Part shown: one piece after another, positions 15,676 to 23,440 of the stretch
How the letters are laid out: every line of letters starts with the position of its first letter
How positions within the stretch are numbered: position 1 is the first letter of the stretch
NCBI GenBank assembly: GCA_964538515.1
Contig: CAZIEW010000020.1
Location: 4,653-68,652, forward strand
DNA: 64,000 bases
Reading direction: 5' to 3'
DNA from: CALBZH01 sp964538515
Lineage (GTDB): Bacteria; Desulfobacterota; Syntrophobacteria; Syntrophobacterales; Syntrophobacteraceae
Position numbers and translations under genes: made by a program
Notes under the pieces: model-generated
The model's database searches: none
What the model was told of the DNA's origin: nothing
What the model saw: the letters and a program-made list of their open reading frames with translations, nothing else

Positions 15676-17331
15676 TTGAGCACACCCGTTACTCTGCTGA
15701 ATCCCAGACGCCCCGGCCCCATCACGATTGTCGTGATGGACGGGATAGGCTGCAGAGCCTCAACCGAAGGCAATGCCGTATCGCAAGCATTCACCCCCCA
15801 CCTGGACTGGCTTCTCGAGCACTGTCCCCACACGCTTCTCAAGGCCCACGGGACCGCCGTCGGACTCCCTTCGGACGAAGACATGGGCAACTCCGAGGTC
15901 GGACACAACGCCATGGGGGCCGGGCGCTTCTATCCGCAGGGGGCCAGGCTCGTGAACGAAGCCATCGATTCGGGCCGGATCTTCCGAAGTCGCGCCTGGG
16001 AGCTGCTCACAAGCCACGTGAAGGCCAACAACGGCACGCTCCATTTCCTGGGTCTCTTTTCGGACGGAAACGTTCACAGCCACCTGGACCATCTCAAGAA
16101 GATGATCACCCGAGCCGCCTTCGAAGACGGCATCCAGAAGGTCAGAGTCCATGCCCTGCTCGACGGCCGGGACGTCGGCGAAACCTCGGCTCTGGAATAC
16201 GTGCTCCCCTTCGAAGCGTTCCTGAAGGACGTGAACGAGCGCGCCGGGGTCGATTACCGGATCGCGAGCGGCGGCGGCCGCATGAAGATCACCATGGACC
16301 GCTACGAAGCGGACTGGGACATGGTGGCACTCGGGTGGAAAACCCACATCGCCGGTGAAGGGAGACGCTTCCCTTCCGCCGAGGAAGCCATCACGACTTT
16401 TCGCAAGGAAAACCCGGGCGTCATCGACCAGGATTTGCCGCCCTTTGTCGTCGCCGATGCGGCGGGCCCCGTGGGGCCGGTTCGAGACAGCGACGCCGTG
16501 ATCTATTTTAACTTCCGGGGGGATCGAGCCATCGAGATCTCACGGGCGTTTGACGAGGAGCATTTTGACAAGTTCGAGCGCACGCCCTATCCCAAAGCCC
16601 TCTACGCCGGCATGATGGAGTACGACACCGAGGCTCACATCCCGAAGAATTACCTCGTCGAGCCCCCTTGCATCGAAGAAACCTTCGGCGAGGAGCTCTG
16701 CCGGCGCGGGATTCGCCAGGCCGCGATCAGCGAGACTCAGAAATTCGGTCACGTGACCTACTTTTGGAATGGAAACCGGTCAGGAAAGTTCGACGAGCAA
16801 CTGGAGGAATATATCGAAATCCCATCCGACCGGGTCCCGTTCGAAGAGCGGCCGTGGATGAAATCGGCGGACATCACGGACCGAACCATCGATGCCATTA
16901 CATCCGGACGTTTCGACCTCATCCGCATCAACTACCCGAATGGGGACATGGTGGGGCACACGGGCGTCTTTCAGGCCACCCGCATCGGCGTCGAATCCGT
17001 GGATCTCGGCCTGGGGCGGCTGATGAAGGCGACGGAAGCGGCCAAGGGCATTCTCCTTGTCACAGCCGATCACGGCAACGCCGAGGAAATGTTCGAGACG
17101 GACAAGAAGACCGGCAAGGCCAAGATCGAGAACGGCCACCCCAAAGCAAAAACGGCTCATACGCTGAACCCTGTCTGGTTCATCGTCTACGATCCGGCCG
17201 GGAACGGTGGCATCCGAATCAACCCCGATGTCTCCGAGCCGAAGCTTTCCAACATCGCGGCGACGTGCTTCCAGCTTCTCGGGATGGAGCCGCCTGCGAT
17301 CTACGATCCGCCGCTGCTGCTGATCGAATGA
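15676..17331 (+). CDS. gpmI: 2,3-bisphosphoglycerate-independent phosphoglycerate mutase
   Basis: A 551-residue cytoplasmic glycolytic enzyme interconverting 3- and 2-phosphoglycerate, of the alkaline-phosphatase superfamily with two metal ions. Visible motifs are VVMDGIG (metal-binding Asp), MGNSEVGHNAMGAGR with the phosphorylated serine (Ser73), NVHSHLDHL, LLDGRDVGE, INYPNGDMVGHTG, and TADHGNAEEM near the C-terminus. The length matches the family (510-560). The start is probably the TTG at 15676, because GGAGG lies 5 bp before it; an ATG at 15664 is in frame but would overlap that ribosome site. It follows the protease genes closely and converges with the CarS/phosphoesterase gene, whose stop is 4 bp away. 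Confidence 0.95.
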   Translation: MSTPVTLLNPRRPGPITIVVMDGIGCRASTEGNAVSQAFTPHLDWLLEHCPHTLLKAHGTAVGLPSDEDMGNSEVGHNAMGAGRFYPQGARLVNEAIDSGRIFRSRAWELLTSHVKANNGTLHFLGLFSDGNVHSHLDHLKKMITRAAFEDGIQKVRVHALLDGRDVGETSALEYVLPFEAFLKDVNERAGVDYRIASGGGRMKITMDRYEADWDMVALGWKTHIAGEGRRFPSAEEAITTFRKENPGVIDQDLPPFVVADAAGPVGPVRDSDAVIYFNFRGDRAIEISRAFDEEHFDKFERTPYPKALYAGMMEYDTEAHIPKNYLVEPPCIEETFGEELCRRGIRQAAISETQKFGHVTYFWNGNRSGKFDEQLEEYIEIPSDRVPFEERPWMKSADITDRTIDAITSGRFDLIRINYPNGDMVGHTGVFQATRIGVESVDLGLGRLMKATEAAKGILLVTADHGNAEEMFETDKKTGKAKIENGHPKAKTAHTLNPVWFIVYDPAGNGGIRINPDVSEPKLSNIAATCFQLLGMEPPAIYDPPLLLIE

Positions 17332-17335
17332 ACGC

Positions 17336-18769
17336 TCAGCGGCCGTTTTCGCGGACGGACACCGAGCAGGAGACGGAATCGCCGCGTTTGAGGGTAAACC
17401 GGACGACTTCGCCGCGTGAGGCAAAGCGAACGGGAATGCCGGACACCCCGGCGCCGCAGGTGGTGAACCCTTGCATGGATTTGTAGCGCCACGGACCGAA
17501 GCAGAAACGGCGAGGAGCGCTGCTGTGGGTGAAGATGGGACCGATGCGGGGCAGCTGGATCTGACCGGCGTGCGTGTGCCCGCACAGGTACAGCTGGGGG
17601 CTGAAGCGCGCCGCTTCGCGATAGATCTCGTTGGAATGGACCGCCAGGATTTTGAATGCACCGGCGGGGACCTCCTCGAAGGCCCTCTCCAAGTCGTGAC
17701 ATTTGTACATGTGCGGATCGTCCGTCCCGACGATCCAGATCCGCTCGCCGTTGCGCTCGATGGCATGGGATTCGTTTACCAGGTAGGTGACACCATCCTC
17801 GGTGAGCGGTTCGATGATCTCCGTGCAGTCATGGTTGCCGAGAATCCCGTAGATGCCGTCCTTGACCTGAATGTGCGGAAGCAGCGCCCGGAAGTGAGCC
17901 AAGGCTTCTTCGAAGGGGCCGTAGGTCTGCATGCGCAAGTCCCCCCCCATGATGCACAGGTCAGCGGGAAGTGAGCCAACGATCGGCTGCAGGGTTTCAG
18001 TAAGCCCGTGCAGCCCATCCAGGTGCAGGTCGGACAGGAAGAGGATCTGATACCCGTCGAACGAAGGGGGCAGGTCGGGAAACGTGAGGAGGACTTCGGA
18101 TGTGTCGACTTGCAGCGCATTGCGCTTCCCGCGCTCGTAGAGCCCCAAGAGACGAAAGACCCCTTTCATGAAGACGTGATAATAGATGGCGTCTTCGAAA
18201 TTGATGAAATGGTGAAATGGGTTGGCGGTAATCTGGCATGAGCGCCACTCCCGCAGACGAACGCGCGAGCTGACCGGGCGGGGATAGGCTTCGAACGGCT
18301 CCGAGCGCAGGATCCGTTTGAAGAACCAGGACCCTGCGAAGGCGCCGACGCAGAAAACAACCAGGAGAGCTGCTTGAATCCCGGGGCTGATGCCGATGAT
18401 GGTGCCCAGCAGGAGGACGGGAAATGCTCCTTCGAGCAGCTGGTCCAGCCCGGGTGACACGTCGCCGCTGGGCAGAGCCAGCCTGCGCTTGATGAAGCTC
18501 GTCAGGAGATCACCCGCCATGCTGAAAAGCGCCGCCAGTGCTCCGAGCCACCCGGTCAGCCCGAGCAGCCACCCGGCCAAAGCGCCCGCAGCCAATCCGC
18601 CGACGAGACCTCGGTAGGTTTTGTGCGGCCCGAGCAGGGGCTTGCCATCCCGCCACATTCGGCTGCAATCCACGGGAGTGCTCCACCGCTCCCCCAAGAA
18701 ATGGGTCAGCAGCGGCGGCGCGAAATTGACCAGCCACAACAGCAAAAGGATCTTCATGAACCAGGACAT
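17336..18769 (-). CDS. Fusion of a CDP-archaeol-synthase-like membrane domain and a metallophosphoesterase
   Basis: A 477-residue two-part protein. Residues 1-170 are membrane-embedded and resemble the CarS family (CDP-archaeol synthase): DGKPLLGPHKTYRGLVGG, then AGDLLTSFIKRRL and GLDQLLEG, in the same order as in CarS. From about residue 225 there is a calcineurin-type phosphoesterase with ILFLSDLHLDG, MGGDLR, LGNHDC, VHSNE and LCGHTHAGQ, i.e. the five metal-binding blocks, most like YaeI/YkuE. CarS-type domains transfer CTP to a lipid phosphate, and YkuE-type enzymes act on phospho-lipids, so a lipid-nucleotide role is an inference. The start ATG has only a weak ribosome site; the in-frame ATG four codons later is possible. 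I know the two families separately; the fusion is unusual. Confidence 0.75.
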   Translation of the reverse strand: MSWFMKILLLLWLVNFAPPLLTHFLGERWSTPVDCSRMWRDGKPLLGPHKTYRGLVGGLAAGALAGWLLGLTGWLGALAALFSMAGDLLTSFIKRRLALPSGDVSPGLDQLLEGAFPVLLLGTIIGISPGIQAALLVVFCVGAFAGSWFFKRILRSEPFEAYPRPVSSRVRLREWRSCQITANPFHHFINFEDAIYYHVFMKGVFRLLGLYERGKRNALQVDTSEVLLTFPDLPPSFDGYQILFLSDLHLDGLHGLTETLQPIVGSLPADLCIMGGDLRMQTYGPFEEALAHFRALLPHIQVKDGIYGILGNHDCTEIIEPLTEDGVTYLVNESHAIERNGERIWIVGTDDPHMYKCHDLERAFEEVPAGAFKILAVHSNEIYREAARFSPQLYLCGHTHAGQIQLPRIGPIFTHSSAPRRFCFGPWRYKSMQGFTTCGAGVSGIPVRFASRGEVVRFTLKRGDSVSCSVSVRENGR

Positions 18770-18810
18770 GGGAAGGTTCCGTTTCGCTCAAAACGAGGCA
18801 TTGTAGGCAA

Positions 18811-20127
18811 GTGGCTGTGCATCCGCTGGTTGTCGTCTTCCGAATCGGTCGAACGAATCGTTACAGCTTCCTGGCCCTTGAGGCCGGCATGGAAGCAACC
18901 GAAGGCCTTTCCGACATCGACGTCGTCCACAGCCCTCAACGGGAGTGGCGACCATTCTTTCGGCAGCTGGATTCTCTGCTGCAGGTCAACCGGATCGTTC
19001 TTGTCGCCTATTCGCTCATGACGGCCCATCTGGGGCGCGTACGCCCGGAGCTGCAGCGTCTGGCCAACCATCCCGAACGGCAGCGTATCGTCCTGGTGGG
19101 CGGCGGCCCACACGCCGCTGGCACGCCGAAATCGGCACTCGCCCTCGGCCTCGACGCCGTCTGCACCGGGGAAGGTGAGCACACGTTCCCGCAACTAGTC
19201 CTGCACCTTCGCGAGCACGGCCGTTTGGATTCCTTTACTTCACCCGGTTTCTACGTTGCGGTCAACGGGAATGTGCAGTTCACCGGCCGGGCGGCCCCCG
19301 TTTCCTTGGACGACACGCCCCCCCTTCCCATTCGGGCCGGCCGCTACGGACCCATCGAGATCAGCCGCGGATGCCCCCACCGCTGCAAGTACTGTCAGAC
19401 CCCCGTTTTCAAAGGCACACGCATGCGGCATCGATCCACGGACGCCGTGGTCCATACCGTGAGACACCTGGTGAAGGCCGCCAAAGTCGATGTGCGCTTC
19501 ATCACCCCAAACGGACTCGCCTATGGCTCCTCCGACGGACACACGCTGGAGCTGGATCAGCTGGTCCGGCTGCTCACCGCCATTAGACGGGAGCTCCCGT
19601 CCCACGGCCGGATCTTTTTCGGCTCCTTCCCATCGGAGGTCCGTCCCGAGCTCGTGACCAAAGAGGCCGTTCGCCTCATTCGAGAGGTTTGCAGCAACAC
19701 CAGCATCGTTCTCGGCGCCCAGAGCGGCAGCCCGCTCATGCTCGACGCCATGCGGCGGGGACACACGGTAGACCAGGTGAGGCAGGCTTGCGCGACCATC
19801 CTGGAAGCCGGTCTGGAGCCCGTCGTGGACTTCATGCTCGGGCTACCTCGTGAAACCATGGACCAGATGAGGGAGACAATGCGGCTCATGGAAGCCCTGG
19901 CCAAGGACGGAGCCCGCATTCATCTCCACTCCTTCATGCCCCTCCCGGGCACTCCCTGGGGAGGACTCAGCCCAACCTCCATTCCAGCTGAAATCCGCTG
20001 CCATGTGGAACGGTTGATCACCGGCGGCAGCCTTTTCGGCCAGTGGAAAGCCCAGGAGCGTCTTGCATTGGTCGAGCCTTCCGGCGAGCAGGGGGACCTA
20101 TGTCAGAAAGGACAGGGACACATTTGA
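18811..20127 (+). CDS. B12-binding/radical SAM protein
   Basis: A 438-residue protein with an N-terminal Rossmann-type cobalamin-binding domain (residues 1-150: VHSPQREWRPFF, VLVGGGPHAAGTPKSAL, CTGEGEHTFPQL) and a radical SAM domain. The iron-sulfur motif is GCPHRCKYC (about residues 187-195, CxxxCxxC), followed by a 'FSSFPSEVRPE'-type strand and LGAQSGSPLML. This arrangement fits the MJ_1487-type B12-binding/radical SAM group found mainly in methanogens and anaerobes; no reaction is assigned. The start is a GTG at 18811 following AGGCAA. It is divergent from the phosphoesterase fusion and ends 150 bp before the sigma factor gene on the other strand. Most relatives methylate or rearrange small molecules, but nothing here shows the substrate. 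Confidence 0.8.
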   Translation: MAVHPLVVVFRIGRTNRYSFLALEAGMEATEGLSDIDVVHSPQREWRPFFRQLDSLLQVNRIVLVAYSLMTAHLGRVRPELQRLANHPERQRIVLVGGGPHAAGTPKSALALGLDAVCTGEGEHTFPQLVLHLREHGRLDSFTSPGFYVAVNGNVQFTGRAAPVSLDDTPPLPIRAGRYGPIEISRGCPHRCKYCQTPVFKGTRMRHRSTDAVVHTVRHLVKAAKVDVRFITPNGLAYGSSDGHTLELDQLVRLLTAIRRELPSHGRIFFGSFPSEVRPELVTKEAVRLIREVCSNTSIVLGAQSGSPLMLDAMRRGHTVDQVRQACATILEAGLEPVVDFMLGLPRETMDQMRETMRLMEALAKDGARIHLHSFMPLPGTPWGGLSPTSIPAEIRCHVERLITGGSLFGQWKAQERLALVEPSGEQGDLCQKGQGHI

Positions 20128-20213
20128 CTGGGAAAGGGATGTCGCTGGGCTCTTGCACCGCTCCATCCGATCCTCCGGATTCAGGCATGAGCGGAGCTGA
20201 GTCATGAAACCAA

Positions 20214-20245
20214 ATGAGCCCCCGCGTGCGTCCATGGGGGCTCAT
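20214..20245 (-). terminator. Rho-independent terminator of the sigma factor gene
   Basis: ATGAGCCCCC (20214-20223) and GGGGGCTCAT (20236-20245) make a perfect 10-bp stem with a 12-nt loop. On the minus strand it is followed by TTTGGTTT, and it lies 36 bp past the stop of the sigma factor gene at 20281. It would end that transcript and may also stop the convergent radical SAM transcript. Confidence 0.7.
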
Positions 20246-20280
20246 CCTGCGTTCCTGAGGTTTACCGTCGCGGACCGAGA

Positions 20281-21600
20281 CTATTCCATGAACGTTCGGA
20301 GGGTCGCCTGACGATTGGGATTTCGAAGCTTCCTCAACGCCTTCTTCTCGATTTGGCGGATTCTCTCTTTAGACACGTTGAATGCCTTCCCGATTTTTTC
20401 GAGCGTCTCCGCAGGCTGCCCATCGAGGCCGAAGCGAAGGCGGAGGATCTTTTCCTCCCGCGGCTGCAGCGTCGAGAGCAGGCTTCGCGTCATCTCGGCG
20501 AGCTCCCGATCCGAGCACTCATCCATGGGAGACGTCGCGCGCTCGTCTTCAATGAAGTCCCCCAACCGCTGCTCATCGTCCCCAATCGGCGTTTCCAGGG
20601 ACACCGGCTGGGCAGCCAGAGTGAGGACCATTTGGACCTTCTCCAAGGGCAGATCGGCTCGGTCGGCGATCTCCTGCGGCGTGGGCTCACGCCCGAGCTC
20701 CTTGAGAAGCCCGTAGAAGACTTTGAAGAACAAGTTTTTGAGCTCAATGAAATGAACCGGAAGCCGTATGGTGCGCGTCTTGTCATAGATGCCACGAATA
20801 ATGCTCTGACGCACCCACCATGTGGCGTAAGTGCTGAAACGATTTCCTTTGGTGTGGTCGAACCGTCCCACGGCTTTGAGCAGTCCGAGATTCCCCTCCT
20901 GGATGAGATCGTCGAAGCTCATGCCACGCCCTCGGTAGCGCTTGGCGATGCTGAGCACCAACCGCAGGTTCGCCTTGACCATCTCCTGCTTGGCCGAATC
21001 GATGGCTGCCATTGTCCGGCGCGTCTCTTCCAGCAGCTGCCTGTGAGTCTCCTCTTCTGGGTGGTCAGCCGCCGCACGCTCGAGGGTGCGAATGATCACC
21101 TTGAGCACTTTGTCCCGAACGCCGGGGAAGGTTTTTTCGTGATCGAGCAACCGCTCCACCTTGCCATGAAGGTCCTTGACGAGCTTGTCGCGCTCCCCGT
21201 AGGTTGCGACTAGGGCGACCAGATGATTCTGACCTTCCCGGATGGCGAGCGCAAGCTCGACCTCCCGCTCCTGGGTCAAAAGCGGATAGCTTGACACTTC
21301 CTTGAGATAACAGGTCACGGGATCATCTTCGAATTCATCGGGCGCAGATTCGCACACCGCGATCCCATTTTCGTCTTCTTCACTCACTTCCGCACACAAT
21401 TCCGCCTCTTCTGCCTCCTCGACACTGTCAACCTGACGCTCTTCCGCGTCCACTCCCCCATCCAGGGCAAACTCAGAACCGTTGAGCTCTTCAGACTCAG
21501 CCAACCCTTCCTCTATGAGCCTGGTAATCTCCTCCGGCACCTCCTTGTTCTCCAGGAGGGCATCCAGAGAAATACACTTGTCAACGGAATAGGCTCTCAT
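20281..21600 (-). CDS. RNA polymerase sigma-70 family factor (RpoD/RpoS-like)
   Basis: A 439-residue primary-type sigma factor. Region 1.2 is VTCYLKEVSSYPLLTQEREV; region 2 contains RLVLSIAKRYRGRGMSFDDL, EGNLGLLKAVGRFD and YATWWVRQSI (core and -10 recognition). Region 3 is seen around PTPQEIADRADL, and region 4 carries the DGQPAETLEKIGKAFNVSKE helix-turn-helix with RIRQIEKKALRKLR. It lacks the long RpoD-specific N-terminal 1.1 acidic region and has only a short acidic stretch there, so it could be an RpoS-type or second RpoD-type factor rather than the housekeeping RpoD. The ATG at 21598-21600 is preceded by AGGAGG. A -10/-35 pair is visible at 21706-21734. Confidence 0.85.
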   Translation of the reverse strand: MRAYSVDKCISLDALLENKEVPEEITRLIEEGLAESEELNGSEFALDGGVDAEERQVDSVEEAEEAELCAEVSEEDENGIAVCESAPDEFEDDPVTCYLKEVSSYPLLTQEREVELALAIREGQNHLVALVATYGERDKLVKDLHGKVERLLDHEKTFPGVRDKVLKVIIRTLERAAADHPEEETHRQLLEETRRTMAAIDSAKQEMVKANLRLVLSIAKRYRGRGMSFDDLIQEGNLGLLKAVGRFDHTKGNRFSTYATWWVRQSIIRGIYDKTRTIRLPVHFIELKNLFFKVFYGLLKELGREPTPQEIADRADLPLEKVQMVLTLAAQPVSLETPIGDDEQRLGDFIEDERATSPMDECSDRELAEMTRSLLSTLQPREEKILRLRFGLDGQPAETLEKIGKAFNVSKERIRQIEKKALRKLRNPNRQATLRTFME

Positions 21601-21705
21601 TAATTTCCTCCTGTGGGCAATGGGTGGAAACGACACGTTGCCCGATAGTCTTGCATTCAAATCCCCCTTTATGGGAGCCCCGCTCCGAGCCTAAGGGAAA
21701 CTGTG

Positions 21706-21734
21706 AATATAAATCATACCTAACCAAAAGTTAA
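21706..21734 (-). promoter_or_regulatory. Sigma-70-type promoter of the sigma factor gene
   Basis: On the minus strand TTAACT (21729-21734) and TATATT (21706-21711) are separated by 17 bp, inside a locally very AT-rich stretch (21700-21750). This lies about 105 bp upstream of the sigma factor ATG. The -35 is imperfect. Confidence 0.5.
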
Positions 21735-21821
21735 GTCTTTTTTTTCTACAGTCAATCAATTCGAGACCAAGTCCGTTCGACTTTCAACAACATTTTTCCT
21801 GGCTGGGTATCGTTCTAACCC

Positions 21822-22805
21822 CTATAGATGGAGCTCCACGACGTTCCCGTCCTGGAGCACGTGGTCCCGCTGGACCATTTGACCGTCAAAGACACCTTGT
21901 CCCCAGATTTTCGCGAATTTCAGCTTGCTCACGAAGTCCTTATGGATCTTTTCGGCGAGCCCTTCGAGCGTGCTGCCCCGCGGCAGGACAAACGGGGACT
22001 TGAAATTGGGCTCCTTTCCGGGGGCTCGCGTGTAGACTCGAATGATATCGGAAAGACGGTAGATTTCCTTCAGGAGCACATCCAGGCCGAAACCCGCCTG
22101 CACGGAGATCCCGAGCTTGGGCAGGTCGCTTTCCAGCAATTCGACAAGCGTGTGATAGTCCTCCTCGTCTCTGACCGTATCGAGGCCGTTGACAACCAGC
22201 AGGATCTTTTTGAAAAAAGGACGCTTTTTCAAGTCTTCCGGAACAGGATGCCCTTCGGGAAAGATCCTCAGCTCTCCAAGGATCTTCAAGGTCTCCTCGT
22301 ACCCCTCGATGGGATCCTCGTGCAGGCTCAACAGAACGACCAACATATCGGCCCGTCGCATGAGGTCGGTCATCCACGGATCAAGGAATTCCCTTGAGAG
22401 CGGTGGCGTGTCAACGAACTGGAATTTGATGTTCTCGAATGGGGCCATGCCGGGGGTCGGCCTCCAGGTCGTGTGGGGAAACGGAGCGATCTCGGGCCGC
22501 GCGTTCGTTAGCGCCGCCACCAGCGACGATTTGCCCGTGTTGGGCGGCCCAACCACCACGATCTGCCCCGCTCCTTCGCGCTCGATGACGTAGCTCGCCC
22601 CCTTACCGCCCCCCTTCTTTGACTGGGACTCTTCTTTGACCTTCGCGATGCGCCGCCTGAGGTCGGCCCGAAGCTTGTCCGTCCCTTTGTGCTTGGGCAT
22701 GATGGTGAGCATCTCCTCCAGGATCTCCAGTCGCTCCTGGAAAGACCTCGCCTCTCGGAGTCGCTTCTCCGCCTCGTAATAGGTCGGGGGAAGATTCGCC
22801 GGCAT
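21822..22805 (-). CDS. TGS-domain GTPase (DRG/Obg-like)
   Basis: A 327-residue GTPase of the Obg/DRG-like group. An N-terminal coiled helical region with LRADLRRRIAKVKEESQSK precedes the G domain: G1 GPPNTGKSS (about residue 86), G3 DTPP (about residue 130), and G4 reads VNGLD, where most GTPases have NKxD. The C-terminal 70 residues form a TGS domain (LPRGSTLEGLAEKIHKDF, ending GNVVELHL). A TGS domain after an Obg-like G domain suggests ribosome or RNA association, known for DRG; the cellular role here is not known. The ATG at 22803-22805 is preceded by AGGAGG at ideal spacing. It lies 222 bp upstream of the sigma factor gene on the same strand, possibly with its own promoter. Confidence 0.85.
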   Translation of the reverse strand: MPANLPPTYYEAEKRLREARSFQERLEILEEMLTIMPKHKGTDKLRADLRRRIAKVKEESQSKKGGGKGASYVIEREGAGQIVVVGPPNTGKSSLVAALTNARPEIAPFPHTTWRPTPGMAPFENIKFQFVDTPPLSREFLDPWMTDLMRRADMLVVLLSLHEDPIEGYEETLKILGELRIFPEGHPVPEDLKKRPFFKKILLVVNGLDTVRDEEDYHTLVELLESDLPKLGISVQAGFGLDVLLKEIYRLSDIIRVYTRAPGKEPNFKSPFVLPRGSTLEGLAEKIHKDFVSKLKFAKIWGQGVFDGQMVQRDHVLQDGNVVELHL

Positions 22806-22973
22806 GAGTCATCCTCCTGTGAATCCTGAGGGGACCGCGGCAAGGGGCTTCGACGCTCCTTATTCGGGCCGTCTCGTTTGCACCTTGCGGTGGAAATCAA
22901 AAAGCATTATAAGAGCGCACCTCGACATGAGCTTGAGTAGGACAACGTACCGTCGTTTAAAGGAGAATTCATC

Positions 22974-23141
22974 TTGGAATGCCCCCAGTGCAAGCAAGAG
23001 CTCACGTTCGTCCGCACCTGACGCCAGATGTACTGGCGCTGCCGGGCGTGCGGCGCATCGTATCCTCTGACGGAGATCAAAGAAGGGATCACCGACGACA
23101 TGGAGGAGCAACTGCAATATTGCCGAGTGGACCGGCTGTAA
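22974..23141 (+). CDS. Dual-CXXC small selenoprotein candidate (in-frame UGA)
   Basis: A 55-codon gene starting at TTG 22974, with an AAGGAG ribosome site at 22960-22965. It reads LECPQC.. (Cys3, Cys6), then TGA at 23019-23021 (position 16), then RQMYWRCRAC.. (Cys23, Cys26), ending VDRL and TAA at 23139-23141. Translation continues in frame with sensible protein sequence after the TGA, and both halves of a two-CXXC ribbon are present only if the TGA is read through. A GC-rich hairpin (23036-23056) follows at the distance expected for a bacterial SECIS. I recall a family named 'dual CXXC motif small (seleno)protein' in anaerobic bacteria; I could not check the match. If correct, UGA encodes selenocysteine. 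Alternatives: a nonsense mutation or a base-call error in a zinc-ribbon gene. The gene lies between a TGS GTPase (divergent) and phoH. Confidence 0.65.
23036..23056 (+). promoter_or_regulatory. SECIS-like hairpin 3' of the in-frame UGA
   Basis: GCGCTGC (23036-23042) pairs with GCGGCGC (23050-23056) as a 7-bp stem with one U-G wobble and a 7-nt loop CGGGCGT. The loop starts 21 nt after the UGA and has G at its second position, both within the ranges I know for bacterial SECIS elements. A competing CGCCAG/CTGGCG hairpin (23022-23038) lies directly after the UGA. Confidence 0.5.
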
Positions 23142-23440
23142 CGAACCGGCTCCTCCCCCGCTCTCTGTGGCGCCCCCTGCGCGGGGCGTCCTTCTCAGCT
23201 GCCCCGCTTGATGACACACTTACCCATTGGACATGCTCGAGTCTAGAAAAATCAGAACCCCGAGGGCGCTCCAAGCTTGAGCCCACCTGTCGCGAGCCAG
23301 GCGGGACGACGTGAGCGCGCTCTTTTGGGACCCAATCAGCGAGCATCGACAGTGACAGCGGAAGCGGGTGAGCCTCTTCCAAGCCACGGAAGCTTTCTTC
23401 CTGCCGAAAGATCTTATTGTATCGCGTTATAAGGCGTGAT
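23142..23440. other. Intergenic region
   Basis: 299 bp between the small selenoprotein candidate and phoH. One GC hairpin at 23171-23188 (CGCCCC/GGGGCG) followed by TCCTTCTC could act as a weak terminator. I see no gene in it. Confidence 0.6.

Noticed and set aside
14475..15914. 479-codon minus-strand frame
   Set aside because: Antisense to an HtrA-like protease with a complete catalytic triad; composition of a shadow frame.
20128..20280. Small gene between the radical SAM and sigma factor genes
   Set aside because: No ribosome site or coherent frame; the region holds only a terminator hairpin.
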